Both the position numbers and the translations under genes were made by a program. Shown here piece after piece: positions 8,436 through 16,518 of a stretch of DNA of 41,160 bases. The stretch covers positions 1 to 41,160 of the forward strand of contig JABINZ010000266.1 in NCBI GenBank assembly GCA_018698135.1. The letters are read 5' to 3'. A model generated the notes under the pieces. It was not told the origin of the DNA and did no database searches. It saw nothing but the letters and a program-made list of their open reading frames with translations. Within the stretch, counting starts at the first letter, position 1, and each line of letters opens with the position of its first letter. Source of the DNA: Bacteroidota bacterium (lineage in GTDB: Bacteria; Bacteroidota; Bacteroidia; CAILMK01; JAAYUY01).

Positions 8436-8772
8436 AGTATATTATTTAGTTAAACAAAAAGTTTAAAGAGCCGCATTAATACCGTAAATTTACTAAAACG
8501 AATTGGAGTAAATCTAAATTAAAATGAAAAACATATTGTAAAAGTAAAATATATAACACTATTGTCTCCACTGGCATATTTTATGCAAAAAAAGATTGCA
8601 AAGCAGATTCATGAGAAGTAAAATCAATTTCTTATTTAATAATTAGTATTTTTATTTATTTAGCAAAATTTGCAATTATCATTAGATTCGAATAAACACT
8701 AGGATTCAATTAAAATTTATGCGATTTGTAATATTTTTTCCAACTTCGCACAGACAATTTAAATCAATACGC
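8436..8772. other. Intergenic region between divergent genes
   Basis: An AT-rich gap of 337 bases separates the symporter (-) from the repeat protein (+). It holds the sigma-54-like site at 8572-8587 and a short palindrome GCAAAATTTGC at 8663-8673. An in-frame ATG at 8719 could extend the downstream protein, but the residues before 8773 do not look like part of a signal peptide. I see no RNA gene and no additional ORF. Confidence 0.5.
8572..8587 (+). promoter_or_regulatory. Sigma-54-like -24/-12 promoter
   Basis: TGGCATATTTTATGCA compares with the consensus TGGCAC-N5-TTGCA: both invariant dinucleotides (GG at 8573-8574, GC at 8585-8586) are present with the required ten-base spacing, with one mismatch in each half. 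Transcription would start near 8598, giving a leader of about 175 bases before the repeat-protein ATG. A sigma-54 activator gene is present in the same window at 28540-30699. No matching activator-binding dyad was identified here, and a chance match in AT-rich DNA is possible. Confidence 0.4.
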
Positions 8773-11700
8773 ATGAAGAAAACCTTATCTATACTCCTGT
8801 TATTAATTCCATTTTATATTTTTTCACAAAACGATCAAGTTAGAGAGCAAAGCAGTAAATACAAACTTGGAGTTAATATTGGAACCGTTTGGGAAGTTGA
8901 CGATGTTAGATGGGAATCTGGTAGAGGATGGGGCGTAAGATTTCATCGTATTTTAAACCCATACATTGATGCCCCCCTTCACTTTTCACTTGGAGTGCGT
9001 TATTTAAAAGGTGAAAGCATAGGAATCGACTGGCAAGTAGATTCAGCTTTGTCCAATAATCTTACATTAAACGGTGTTTACGAACCCAAATTGGATTACA
9101 ATAACTCAATAGGTTATGTTTACCAAAATCATTTCACAGAATTTAAAGAATGGGCTTTTGAAGGGGAAATAGGATTCAATAAATTAAAAATAAATCACAA
9201 TATCGATTTATATCTTTTTGGAGGGCTGGGAATAAGCAGTTATTATTCTTATACCAATCAATTGAATTCAAGTAGAGATCAGTATACTTATAATGATATT
9301 ATTTCCACAGAAAAAAAAGCAGTGTTGCAACAATTAGAAGCATTGCGTGATAATTCCTACGAAAGTCCATCTTTTGGGAGTTCAGGACATGAAGTAGTAT
9401 TTACTCCAAGTGTAGGAATTGGATTAGGTTACATGCTTACTAAAAATATTTCTATCGGATTTGAACATAAAATTTCGTTTCCAAACACCGATTTATTTGA
9501 TGGACGACAAGAATGGAACAATCAGAACATATTAATAGGTGATAACGACATTTATCATTATAGCTCACTGGGCATTAATTTATGGTTGGGAAAAGCTAAA
9601 AAAGAGAAAAGAAAAACAAGTCCAAAACCTTATAAGGCAACAGAAAATTCAAAACCAACGATAACTATAAATCAGCCTAATAAGGATCCATACTATAGTC
9701 AGAATTGTGAAGCAGATATCATAGCAACTATTACAGGAATAGAATCGAAAAGCAATATACGGGTATATAAAAATGGAACACCTATTCCAGCTAATCAATA
9801 CGATTATTTTGAAACGACCAAAAAGCTCTATCTCAAACAAAATTTAGATGGAAATAGCAAATTCCGTGTTTTTGCCTATAATAGCTTTGGAAATACTGCC
9901 AAAGAATTAGAAATAAAATGTGAAGCAGTTGCTGAAAGGCCTTCAGTAAATATAATAACACCATCTCAAAACTATACAACTGCTGAAAATTGTCAAGCCT
10001 ATATCGTTGCCACTACAACAAATATCAGCAGCAAAAATCAAATAGAAGTTAAGGCAAATGGAAAAATACTTTCTCCAGCTGATTATACTTTCAGTGCCTT
10101 AAGTCAGGAAATAACATTGAATCGAAAGATGGATGAAAACACCTTGTTTATCATTCGTGTTGCTAACGATTTTGCACAGGCTAGTGATCAATTAACCATA
10201 AACTGTGGACCACAAGGAACTCCTCCTGAAATAGTGATTACCAATAGCAATACAAAAGCCGTCAATTCAACAAGTTGTGGAGCTTCAATAGAAGCGCGTA
10301 TTGGTAATATGGAAAGTAAATATGGGATTACAGTTAGAGAAAATGGAATTAAAATATCTTCTTCCTATTTCAGTTTCGATCCCAGAACAAAATCCTTTGT
10401 GTTTAATAAAAACTTCAGCGAACAATCTCTATTTTCAATAACAGCACAAAATGAATATGGATATGATAGCAAAGAAATAAAATTGATATGCCAAACTGTA
10501 AGGGAAGAAGAAAAAAAACCACAGGTAATAATTACCAAACCTTTGTCTAATCCGCATCGCACTGAGGAATTTTTAGCCGATATTACTGCAACCATTTTAA
10601 ATGTTCCTGGTAAATCAAGTATTTCAATTACCGAGAATGGTCAAATAATATCGTCTTCATTTTACAAATACGATCAAACAAATAAACGCCTTACACTGTC
10701 AAAAGCAATTTCAGATCAATCTATTTTTATTATAACGGCAACCAACAGTGTAGGAAGTGCCAGTGATCAAATTACAATCATAGGATATTCCGAGGTTATA
10801 ATTCCTGAAATCCTGATTCTTTCTCCAAACACAAATCCATATAATACAAAAGAATGCTCTGGAAATTTAATAGCAACTATTAATAATATAAGCTCAAAAT
10901 CTCAAATAGTACTTATTGAAAATGGGCGAGCTGTATCTTCTTCGCTTTTCAACTATCAACCAGCCAATCAACGGTTTAGTTATTCCTATCTAGTGAATGG
11001 AAAATCTGAACTAGTGATAAAAGCAACAAATGAGGCAGGCGGTGTTACGAAAGGGGTAAGTATTAATTGTTTAAAAGGAGTTACTCCTCCTCCCCCATCT
11101 ACAAAAAAACCAGAAATTACCATAATTTCTCCTAGTACAAGTCCATTTTTTGCTACCGATTGCCTGGCAAACATAAAGGCTAAAGTTTATAACATAAGTT
11201 CAACATCACAGCTTAAAGTATATGAAAACGAGAGCTTATTATCGACTTCCTATTTCAACTTTAATGCGCAGAGTGGAGAATTGCATATAAATAGGCAAAT
11301 TAGCAAAATAAGTGTTTTTAAAATTATTGCTACTAATAAAGCCGGAAGCGCCTCTAAAAGCACCACAATAGATTGCAAACAGCTAGTTAAACCAGAAATA
11401 ACAATAATTTCCCCAACGTCTAATCCATATGTAGCCAACAATTGCATTGCCGAAATTAAAGCAAATATCAGTAATATGTCAGTGAGTGATAAGTTGTTGG
11501 TTTATGAAAATGCAAGACTATTAACTCCCTCAAACTATAGCTTTAATGCAATAAATGGATTATTTACCATTAGTAAATCAATATCAGCAACTAGCACCTT
11601 CAAGATTAGTGCGAGTAATAAAGCAGGGAGTGCAACTGTAAATCGCACAATAGAATGTAAACCAAAACCAACTCCCAAAATCACCATTATTTCGCCTAAA

Positions 11701-12807
11701 ACAAGTCCTTCAATAGTTACAAATTGCAACATCAGTATTCAGGCAAAAATTGATAATATCAGATCCAAATCACAGATTATCGTTTTAGAAAATGGAAAAC
11801 AATTAACAAGTAATTTCTACAGTTGGAATTCAACCACATCCATCTTGACTCTGAATAAGAAAATTGAAGGAAAAAGTAACTTTCAAATAAAAGCTACAAA
11901 TAGTGTTGGAAGTAATTCAAATGAGGTTGAGATTAAGTGCCTTCAAGCTGTTATGCCACCATCCGTAAAAATTATATCCCCAACTAGAAATCCATTCCTA
12001 ACAGTTGATTGTGAAGTTGAGATAATTGCTCTGACCACGCAAATAAAATCTTCAAGTCAATTAAAAGTTACTGAGAACGGAAAAATAATCAGTGCAGAAT
12101 CATATGATTATAATCCCACTACACAAACACTTAAATTAAGAAAATCGATTTTAAGCGAATCGAAATTTGTTATTACAGCAACCAATGAAGGATTAAGTAG
12201 TTCTGATAATGTGACAATCAAATGTCAAAAACCAATACTTAAGCCAAAAGTGAATATTAAAATTCCTGCGACAAATCCTGTGACCATTACAAGTGATAAA
12301 TTAAATGTGACAGCAACCGTTTTAAATATTAGCAGTAAATCACAAATTACAGTATTATTAAATGGAAAAGAAATCAGTTCTTCATCTTATACATTTACTG
12401 CTTTTACAAAGGAGCTTAAATTAAGATTGAACATAAGTCGTAATTCCACCCTTATTATAAAAGCGACCAATAAGGCAGGAAGTGCAAATGATCAATTGTC
12501 GATTATTTATGATGTTGTAAAAAATCCTCCAATAATTACCATCATTAGCCCAACGGCAAATCCTTACAATTCTTCAAATTGTGTAGCGGATATTACAGCA
12601 AAAATTGAAAATATCAACGGTTTAGAGAATATTACTATCCTTGAAAATGGGAAACCATTGGAAAGCGATTTCTACACATGGAATGCGGGAAATAAACAAT
12701 TAAGGATTCAGCAAGATGTTCAAAGCATCTCGAATTTCAAAATCACCGCTACAAATAAGGATGGTAGCGATTCAAAAACTGTGACAATAAAATGTGCAAG
12801 ACCATAA
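8773..12807 (+). CDS. Large exported protein: beta-barrel-like N-terminus plus 11 Ig-like repeats
   Basis: A 1344-residue protein. The ATG at 8773 starts a clean signal peptide (MKKTLSILLLLIPFYIFSQ). Residues about 20-290 are strand-rich with glycine/aromatic patterns (LGVNIGTVWEVDD, FGGLGISSYYSY, VGIGLGYMLTKNISIGFEHK) like an eight-to-ten-strand outer-membrane barrel. After a short basic linker come eleven Ig-like repeats of about 95 residues ending at the C-terminus, with no sorting domain after them. Nine repeats carry one cysteine near each end; repeats four and ten lack both. The repeats probably project from the cell surface or into the periplasm as a rod. I do not recognise a named family. 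A sigma-54-like promoter lies upstream and a strong terminator follows at once. Confidence 0.8.
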   Translation: MKKTLSILLLLIPFYIFSQNDQVREQSSKYKLGVNIGTVWEVDDVRWESGRGWGVRFHRILNPYIDAPLHFSLGVRYLKGESIGIDWQVDSALSNNLTLNGVYEPKLDYNNSIGYVYQNHFTEFKEWAFEGEIGFNKLKINHNIDLYLFGGLGISSYYSYTNQLNSSRDQYTYNDIISTEKKAVLQQLEALRDNSYESPSFGSSGHEVVFTPSVGIGLGYMLTKNISIGFEHKISFPNTDLFDGRQEWNNQNILIGDNDIYHYSSLGINLWLGKAKKEKRKTSPKPYKATENSKPTITINQPNKDPYYSQNCEADIIATITGIESKSNIRVYKNGTPIPANQYDYFETTKKLYLKQNLDGNSKFRVFAYNSFGNTAKELEIKCEAVAERPSVNIITPSQNYTTAENCQAYIVATTTNISSKNQIEVKANGKILSPADYTFSALSQEITLNRKMDENTLFIIRVANDFAQASDQLTINCGPQGTPPEIVITNSNTKAVNSTSCGASIEARIGNMESKYGITVRENGIKISSSYFSFDPRTKSFVFNKNFSEQSLFSITAQNEYGYDSKEIKLICQTVREEEKKPQVIITKPLSNPHRTEEFLADITATILNVPGKSSISITENGQIISSSFYKYDQTNKRLTLSKAISDQSIFIITATNSVGSASDQITIIGYSEVIIPEILILSPNTNPYNTKECSGNLIATINNISSKSQIVLIENGRAVSSSLFNYQPANQRFSYSYLVNGKSELVIKATNEAGGVTKGVSINCLKGVTPPPPSTKKPEITIISPSTSPFFATDCLANIKAKVYNISSTSQLKVYENESLLSTSYFNFNAQSGELHINRQISKISVFKIIATNKAGSASKSTTIDCKQLVKPEITIISPTSNPYVANNCIAEIKANISNMSVSDKLLVYENARLLTPSNYSFNAINGLFTISKSISATSTFKISASNKAGSATVNRTIECKPKPTPKITIISPKTSPSIVTNCNISIQAKIDNIRSKSQIIVLENGKQLTSNFYSWNSTTSILTLNKKIEGKSNFQIKATNSVGSNSNEVEIKCLQAVMPPSVKIISPTRNPFLTVDCEVEIIALTTQIKSSSQLKVTENGKIISAESYDYNPTTQTLKLRKSILSESKFVITATNEGLSSSDNVTIKCQKPILKPKVNIKIPATNPVTITSDKLNVTATVLNISSKSQITVLLNGKEISSSSYTFTAFTKELKLRLNISRNSTLIIKATNKAGSANDQLSIIYDVVKNPPIITIISPTANPYNSSNCVADITAKIENINGLENITILENGKPLESDFYTWNAGNKQLRIQQDVQSISNFKITATNKDGSDSKTVTIKCARP
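9652..12804 (+). repeat. Eleven tandem ~285-base repeats encoding Ig-like domains
   Basis: Repeat units begin near 9652, 9937, 10222, 10516, 10801, 11107, 11389, 11671, 11956, 12241 and 12526; the spacing is 282-306 bases, most often 285. The protein pattern is P-x-I-T-I-I-S-P at the start, N-P-Y then a Cys about 18 residues in, S-K-S-Q-I-x-V-x-E-N-G-K in the middle, I-x-A-T-N-x-A-G-S near residue 78, and I-K-C at the end. The units are diverged at the DNA level, so they are old duplications and not a recent expansion. They are coding sequence and unrelated to CRISPR. Confidence 0.92.
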
Positions 12808-12813
12808 AAAAAA

Positions 12814-12840
12814 AGGCATCCGAATGGATGCCTTTTTTTT
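12814..12840. terminator. Bidirectional intrinsic terminator
   Basis: A perfect eight-pair stem (AGGCATCC 12814-12821 with GGATGCCT 12826-12833) with a GAAT loop is flanked by an A-run on the left and a T-run on the right. It therefore works in both directions, ending the repeat-protein gene (+) and the convergent S46 peptidase gene (-). Confidence 0.92.
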
Positions 12841-12856
12841 TATAAATTGATTTAAT

Positions 12857-15073
12857 TTATTCTTTTATTTTCACATCTGTTGGTGCTACTTCTGTTTCGC
12901 CTCCAACAATGGTTAATTCATCAATGATATTGTAAGCTTCTGCATATTTTTCAATCACAAATAATACATAGCGGATATCGACATTAATTGTGCGTTGAAG
13001 TTCTGGCTCAAAAGCTATATCACCACTCATTGCTTCCCAGTTACCATCAAATGCAAGTCCAATAAGATTTCCTTCACCATCAATTACTGGGCTACCTGAG
13101 TTTCCACCAGTAATATCATGATTTGTAAGGAAACAAACTTTCATTGTCTTCACTCCATTTTTATCAACATCACCATATCGACCAAAATCTTTAAGTTCAT
13201 ATAACTCCTTCAATTTATCCTTTACTTCAAACTCCCAATTGTCAGGATCTTCTTTTTGCATAATTCCATCCATCGTGGTATAGTAGTTAAAATGGACAGC
13301 ATCAGCAGGATAATAGTCCAGAACAGAACCATACGTAACACGCATTGTAAAGTTGGCATCAGGATAATAGTTCTTATCCGGATTCATTTCTCTTAGGCCG
13401 GCAATAAACAATCTTTCGGCTATCATTTTCTTATCAGCTGCTTCGGATGTCGCTTTGCCATTATCGAGATATACATTGAGAAATGCAACCATCATTTGGA
13501 AAATAGGATCTTTATCCAATACTTTTTTTGATGGATTAGCTAAATACAATTCCATCTTTTCTTGCGATGAAAGAATAGATTTTCCAAATGCATATTCTGT
13601 TAGCTTTGAAAAATCACCCTTATTTTTTGCTACTAATTTGCTAAAATACTCAGGTTGAAATTCTGCAGCTACATCAGTGTGATACATTTCCAACATGGAT
13701 GCAAAAAGTTTTTTATCAGTTGGTAAATTGTAATCCTTAAAATAGCCAGCTAAAGAACCACTAATTGATTTAGATACATTATTTACTTTCTCTTGATCAA
13801 CTTCTTCTTCAGAGAGGTAATTATATAATCCACGAAAACGATTTGCCATACCCATGACATCTGCTCCACGATAAATTGCTTCGAAAAAATATTGCCTAGG
13901 AATTTCATATTTATCTAAAACAACATAAGCATCGCTAATATCAGAAATGACATTTCCATATGTTTGAATAGACTTATCACCACTTTTTTGTATCCATGAC
14001 TGAAAATCATCTTCGATTGCAACTTTTTTTCCATACACATTTAGTTTTTTCAAACCTCTTGATTGTCCTTGAAAATACTTCCAATAGTTAGCAGTACGTG
14101 CATATTTTGAAGCATATTGGATTCTAACAGCATCGCTGGCGTCCATATCTTCACGCATAACTTCCAACTTTTTGGTACGAATATTAACTATGGTAGGATT
14201 TTTTAATTGCAATGCTGTGTTAATGCCATAGGACGTTAAATAACGCTCTGTGCTTCCAGGATTGCCCATGATCATGGCATAATCACCTTTCTGAACACCT
14301 TTAAGTGAAACGGGTAAATGATGCTTAGGTTTCATCGGAACATTATCAGTTGAATATTCAGCTGGTTTTCCATCAGGACCAGTATAAACGCGGAATAATG
14401 AAAAATCGCCAGTATGCCTTGGCCACATCCAGTTATCTGTATCGGCACCAAATTTCCCAATAGATGAAGGAGGTGCGCCTACTAATCGAACATCAGTAAA
14501 TACTTCATACACAAATAAGTAATATTCATTACCAGCAAAGAAACTTTCTACACTAGCTTGTAAATGAGATTCACCAATAGCTTCTTTTTGAATTTTTGCT
14601 CTTGCAGTATTAATCATTTGAAATCGTTCCATAGTACTTAAACCATTATGAACTCCTTCAAGTACTAATTCAGACACATCCTCGATTCTAATCAAGAATT
14701 TTACCGACAAACCTGGATTAGTTAATTCCTGATCTTTTGATTTAGCCCAAAATCCATCTTTCAAGTAATCGTGTTCTGTAGAACTGTGAGATTGGATATT
14801 TCCATAACCACAATGATGATTTGTTAATAACAAACCTTCAGAAGAAATCATTTCTCCTGTACATCCACCACCGAAAATTACAATGGCGTCTTTCAAACTT
14901 GATTGATTAATACTATATATTTCTTCAGCAGTAAGTTTCAGACCCAGTTCCTTCATCTTTTCGATGTTCTTATTTAAAAGGAGAGGAATCCACATGCCTT
15001 CATCTGGTGTTGGTGATGCAAAGCCACTAAACAAAACTGACATTGCAAAAACAAATAGCAAACTTTTTTTCAT
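12857..15073 (-). CDS. S46 family dipeptidyl-peptidase, DPP7-like
   Basis: Predicted periplasmic serine exopeptidase removing dipeptides from oligopeptide N-termini, feeding amino-acid use. In the 738-residue protein the signal peptide is MKKSLLFVFAMSVLFSGFAS. The catalytic His lies in LLLTNHHCGYG near residue 87 and the Ser in GGNSGSPV near residue 659. The residue 18 positions after that Ser is Gly (LAFDGNWE). In Porphyromonas enzymes Gly here marks DPP7 (hydrophobic P1) and Arg marks DPP11 (acidic P1), so DPP7-like specificity is inferred. The ATG at 15073 is chosen over an upstream start at 15121 because the shorter form begins with the signal peptide and a promoter box lies inside the extension. 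Confidence 0.93.
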   Translation of the reverse strand: MKKSLLFVFAMSVLFSGFASPTPDEGMWIPLLLNKNIEKMKELGLKLTAEEIYSINQSSLKDAIVIFGGGCTGEMISSEGLLLTNHHCGYGNIQSHSSTEHDYLKDGFWAKSKDQELTNPGLSVKFLIRIEDVSELVLEGVHNGLSTMERFQMINTARAKIQKEAIGESHLQASVESFFAGNEYYLFVYEVFTDVRLVGAPPSSIGKFGADTDNWMWPRHTGDFSLFRVYTGPDGKPAEYSTDNVPMKPKHHLPVSLKGVQKGDYAMIMGNPGSTERYLTSYGINTALQLKNPTIVNIRTKKLEVMREDMDASDAVRIQYASKYARTANYWKYFQGQSRGLKKLNVYGKKVAIEDDFQSWIQKSGDKSIQTYGNVISDISDAYVVLDKYEIPRQYFFEAIYRGADVMGMANRFRGLYNYLSEEEVDQEKVNNVSKSISGSLAGYFKDYNLPTDKKLFASMLEMYHTDVAAEFQPEYFSKLVAKNKGDFSKLTEYAFGKSILSSQEKMELYLANPSKKVLDKDPIFQMMVAFLNVYLDNGKATSEAADKKMIAERLFIAGLREMNPDKNYYPDANFTMRVTYGSVLDYYPADAVHFNYYTTMDGIMQKEDPDNWEFEVKDKLKELYELKDFGRYGDVDKNGVKTMKVCFLTNHDITGGNSGSPVIDGEGNLIGLAFDGNWEAMSGDIAFEPELQRTINVDIRYVLFVIEKYAEAYNIIDELTIVGGETEVAPTDVKIKE

Positions 15074-15108
15074 CTTTATACGGTTTAATTCATTTATAAA
15101 ATAGTTTG

Positions 15109-15116
15109 CAAAAATA
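15109..15116 (-). promoter_or_regulatory. Candidate -7 box for the S46 peptidase
   Basis: On the minus strand the sequence is TATTTTTG, an exact TAnnTTTG match, 36 bases before the chosen ATG at 15073. The -33 element is not at ideal spacing; the nearest TTG is about 28 bases away. Confidence 0.4.
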
Positions 15117-15232
15117 AGCAAAACAATAATGAATAGTATTCTTGCAATGCATTATAAAACTTGAGTTAGCTATTAATATCGTATTCATTAAAACAATTTT
15201 AACATTTTTTATAACTGCTATGCCTGAATCAG

Positions 15233-15240
15233 TATTTTTG
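15233..15240 (+). promoter_or_regulatory. Candidate -7 box for yebC
   Basis: TATTTTTG, an exact TAnnTTTG match, lies 19 bases before the yebC ATG and would give a leader of only about a dozen bases. A T-rich stretch sits at the -33 position but without TTG. Confidence 0.45.
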
Positions 15241-15259
15241 TATTCTAAAATTAAGAATT

Positions 15260-16003
15260 ATGTCAGGTCATAGTAAATGGTCCACTATTAAAAGAAAGAA
15301 AGGTGCAAAGGATGCTGCACGTTCTAAAGTGTTTTCTAAACTAATTAAAGAAATACAAGTTGCTGTAAAACTGGGAGGTATTGATCCTGAAGCAAATCCG
15401 AGGCTTCGGTTAGCACTGCAGAATGGAAAAGCAGAAAACTTGCCTAAAGAAAATGTTGAAAGAGCAATTAAAAAGGCATCAGGAGATGATTCGACTAATT
15501 ATGAGGAAGTAAATTACGAAGGATATGCTGCTCATGGTGTAGCTGTATTCGTTGAATGTACGACCGATAACAAATTAAGAACAGTTGCTAATGTCCGGTC
15601 ATATTTCAATAAATACGGTGGTAGCTTGGGAAAAACAGGTTCTCTTGAATATATTTTTGATCAACAAGGAATATTTACTTTCAGTGCTGAGAATCTGGAT
15701 GTAGAAGAAATTGAACTTGAACTTATTGATGCAGGTGCAGAAGATATAGAACTTGATGACAACTATATTACAGTTACCTCAGCTCGCGAAGATTTTGGGA
15801 GTATGCAGAAAAAACTAGACGAATTAAACATTGAAGTCGAGAACGCTGGTTTGAAAAGAATTCCTAATAATACGAAGGAATTAAATGTTGAGGACTTTCA
15901 ATCGGTTATGAAGTTAATTGATTTGATTGAGGATGATGAAGATGTTCAAAATGTGTATCACAATATTGAACTCACCGATGAATTAATTGAAAGTATGGAA
16001 TAA
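15260..16003 (+). CDS. yebC: YebC/PmpR family protein (TACO1-like)
   Basis: A 247-residue cytoplasmic protein opening with the family signature MSGHSKWSTIKRKKGAKDAA and continuing ARSKVFSKLIKEI. Further family blocks are NPRLRLALQNGKAENLPKEN near residue 42, YEGYAAHGVAVFVECTTDN near 84 and NVRSYFNKYGGSLGKTGSL near 109. YebC proteins were long annotated as transcription regulators; more recent work links them and mitochondrial TACO1 to easing ribosome stalling, especially at proline runs. The acidic C-terminus is usual. It is a single gene with its own promoter box. Confidence 0.96.
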   Translation: MSGHSKWSTIKRKKGAKDAARSKVFSKLIKEIQVAVKLGGIDPEANPRLRLALQNGKAENLPKENVERAIKKASGDDSTNYEEVNYEGYAAHGVAVFVECTTDNKLRTVANVRSYFNKYGGSLGKTGSLEYIFDQQGIFTFSAENLDVEEIELELIDAGAEDIELDDNYITVTSAREDFGSMQKKLDELNIEVENAGLKRIPNNTKELNVEDFQSVMKLIDLIEDDEDVQNVYHNIELTDELIESME

Positions 16004-16040
16004 CCATATTCCAATTATTATTAATCACTTTAGGTAAGAC

Positions 16041-16070
16041 AAAAAAAAACCGCTCCCTGATAGAGAGCGG
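16041..16070 (-). terminator. Intrinsic terminator (minus strand)
   Basis: CCGCTC (16050-16055) pairs with GAGCGG (16065-16070), with a further CT/AG pairing inside. On the minus strand the stem is followed by nine T, from the A-run at 16041-16049. It lies 28 bases beyond the stop of the Cys-rich protein gene. Confidence 0.85.
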
Positions 16071-16097
16071 CCCAAAACACAATTAAAAATCAAAAAT

Positions 16098-16400
16098 CTA
16101 CTTCTTCGTACCTTTTGAAGAACAACATTTGGCTGCTGTGCTCGTTGATTTACATGCTGATTTGCAATCTTTGCTTGAAGTTGTTTTTGAACAACTTGAC
16201 TCGCATTTACTTGTTTTTTTGCTTAAGTCAGCTTTTTTCTTTGTTTCTGCTTTTTTCTTTTTATCATCATCAGGAGTTTTATCCTCATCAGCTGATGAAA
16301 TCATTTCGGTATTTGTTTTTGTTATCTGAATGGCTTTTACACTTAAAGTTGTTATAAATGCCATGACTAACACTATGGATAATATTCTTATTACTTTCAT
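16098..16400 (-). CDS. Small exported Lys/Cys-rich protein
   Basis: A 100-residue protein of unknown function. Residues 1-25 form a signal peptide or anchor (MKVIRILSIVLVMAFITTLS). A charged spacer follows (DEDKTPDDDKKKKAETKKK), then a Cys-rich tail with CESSC, DCKSAC and CC (six cysteines) ending in KGTKK. The cysteines could form disulfides or bind metal in the periplasm; nothing decides between these. The ATG at 16400 is preferred to a TTG at 16424. It has its own terminator. The low-complexity composition means homology searches may mislead. Open frames on the opposite strand here are compositional shadows. Confidence 0.7.
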   Translation of the reverse strand: MKVIRILSIVLVMAFITTLSVKAIQITKTNTEMISSADEDKTPDDDKKKKAETKKKADLSKKTSKCESSCSKTTSSKDCKSACKSTSTAAKCCSSKGTKK

Positions 16401-16518
16401 ATCTTTATTTTTAATTCCTTTCAAATATAAGACACAAAAGCTATTTGTTCCAAATTTATTTTTAGATTTATTCTTATTTAGGAAACCGCTCTATTAGTAC
16501 TGTTTGATTACCTAATAA

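Noticed and set aside
10365-11732. Several minus-strand open frames inside the 11-repeat gene
   Set aside because: They recur at equivalent places in successive repeats and reflect the repeat's codon pattern read backwards; none has a signal peptide, domain or promoter.
9652-12804. Regular ~285-base periodicity as a possible CRISPR or satellite array
   Set aside because: Units are diverged, in frame, and encode conserved protein positions; no short identical repeats or spacers exist.
16115-16357. Overlapping plus-strand open frames opposite the Cys/Lys-rich gene
   Set aside because: They exist because the opposite gene is rich in Lys, Ser and Cys codons; translations are low-complexity Phe/Leu/Ser strings, no promoter box precedes them, and the minus-strand terminator supports the minus gene.
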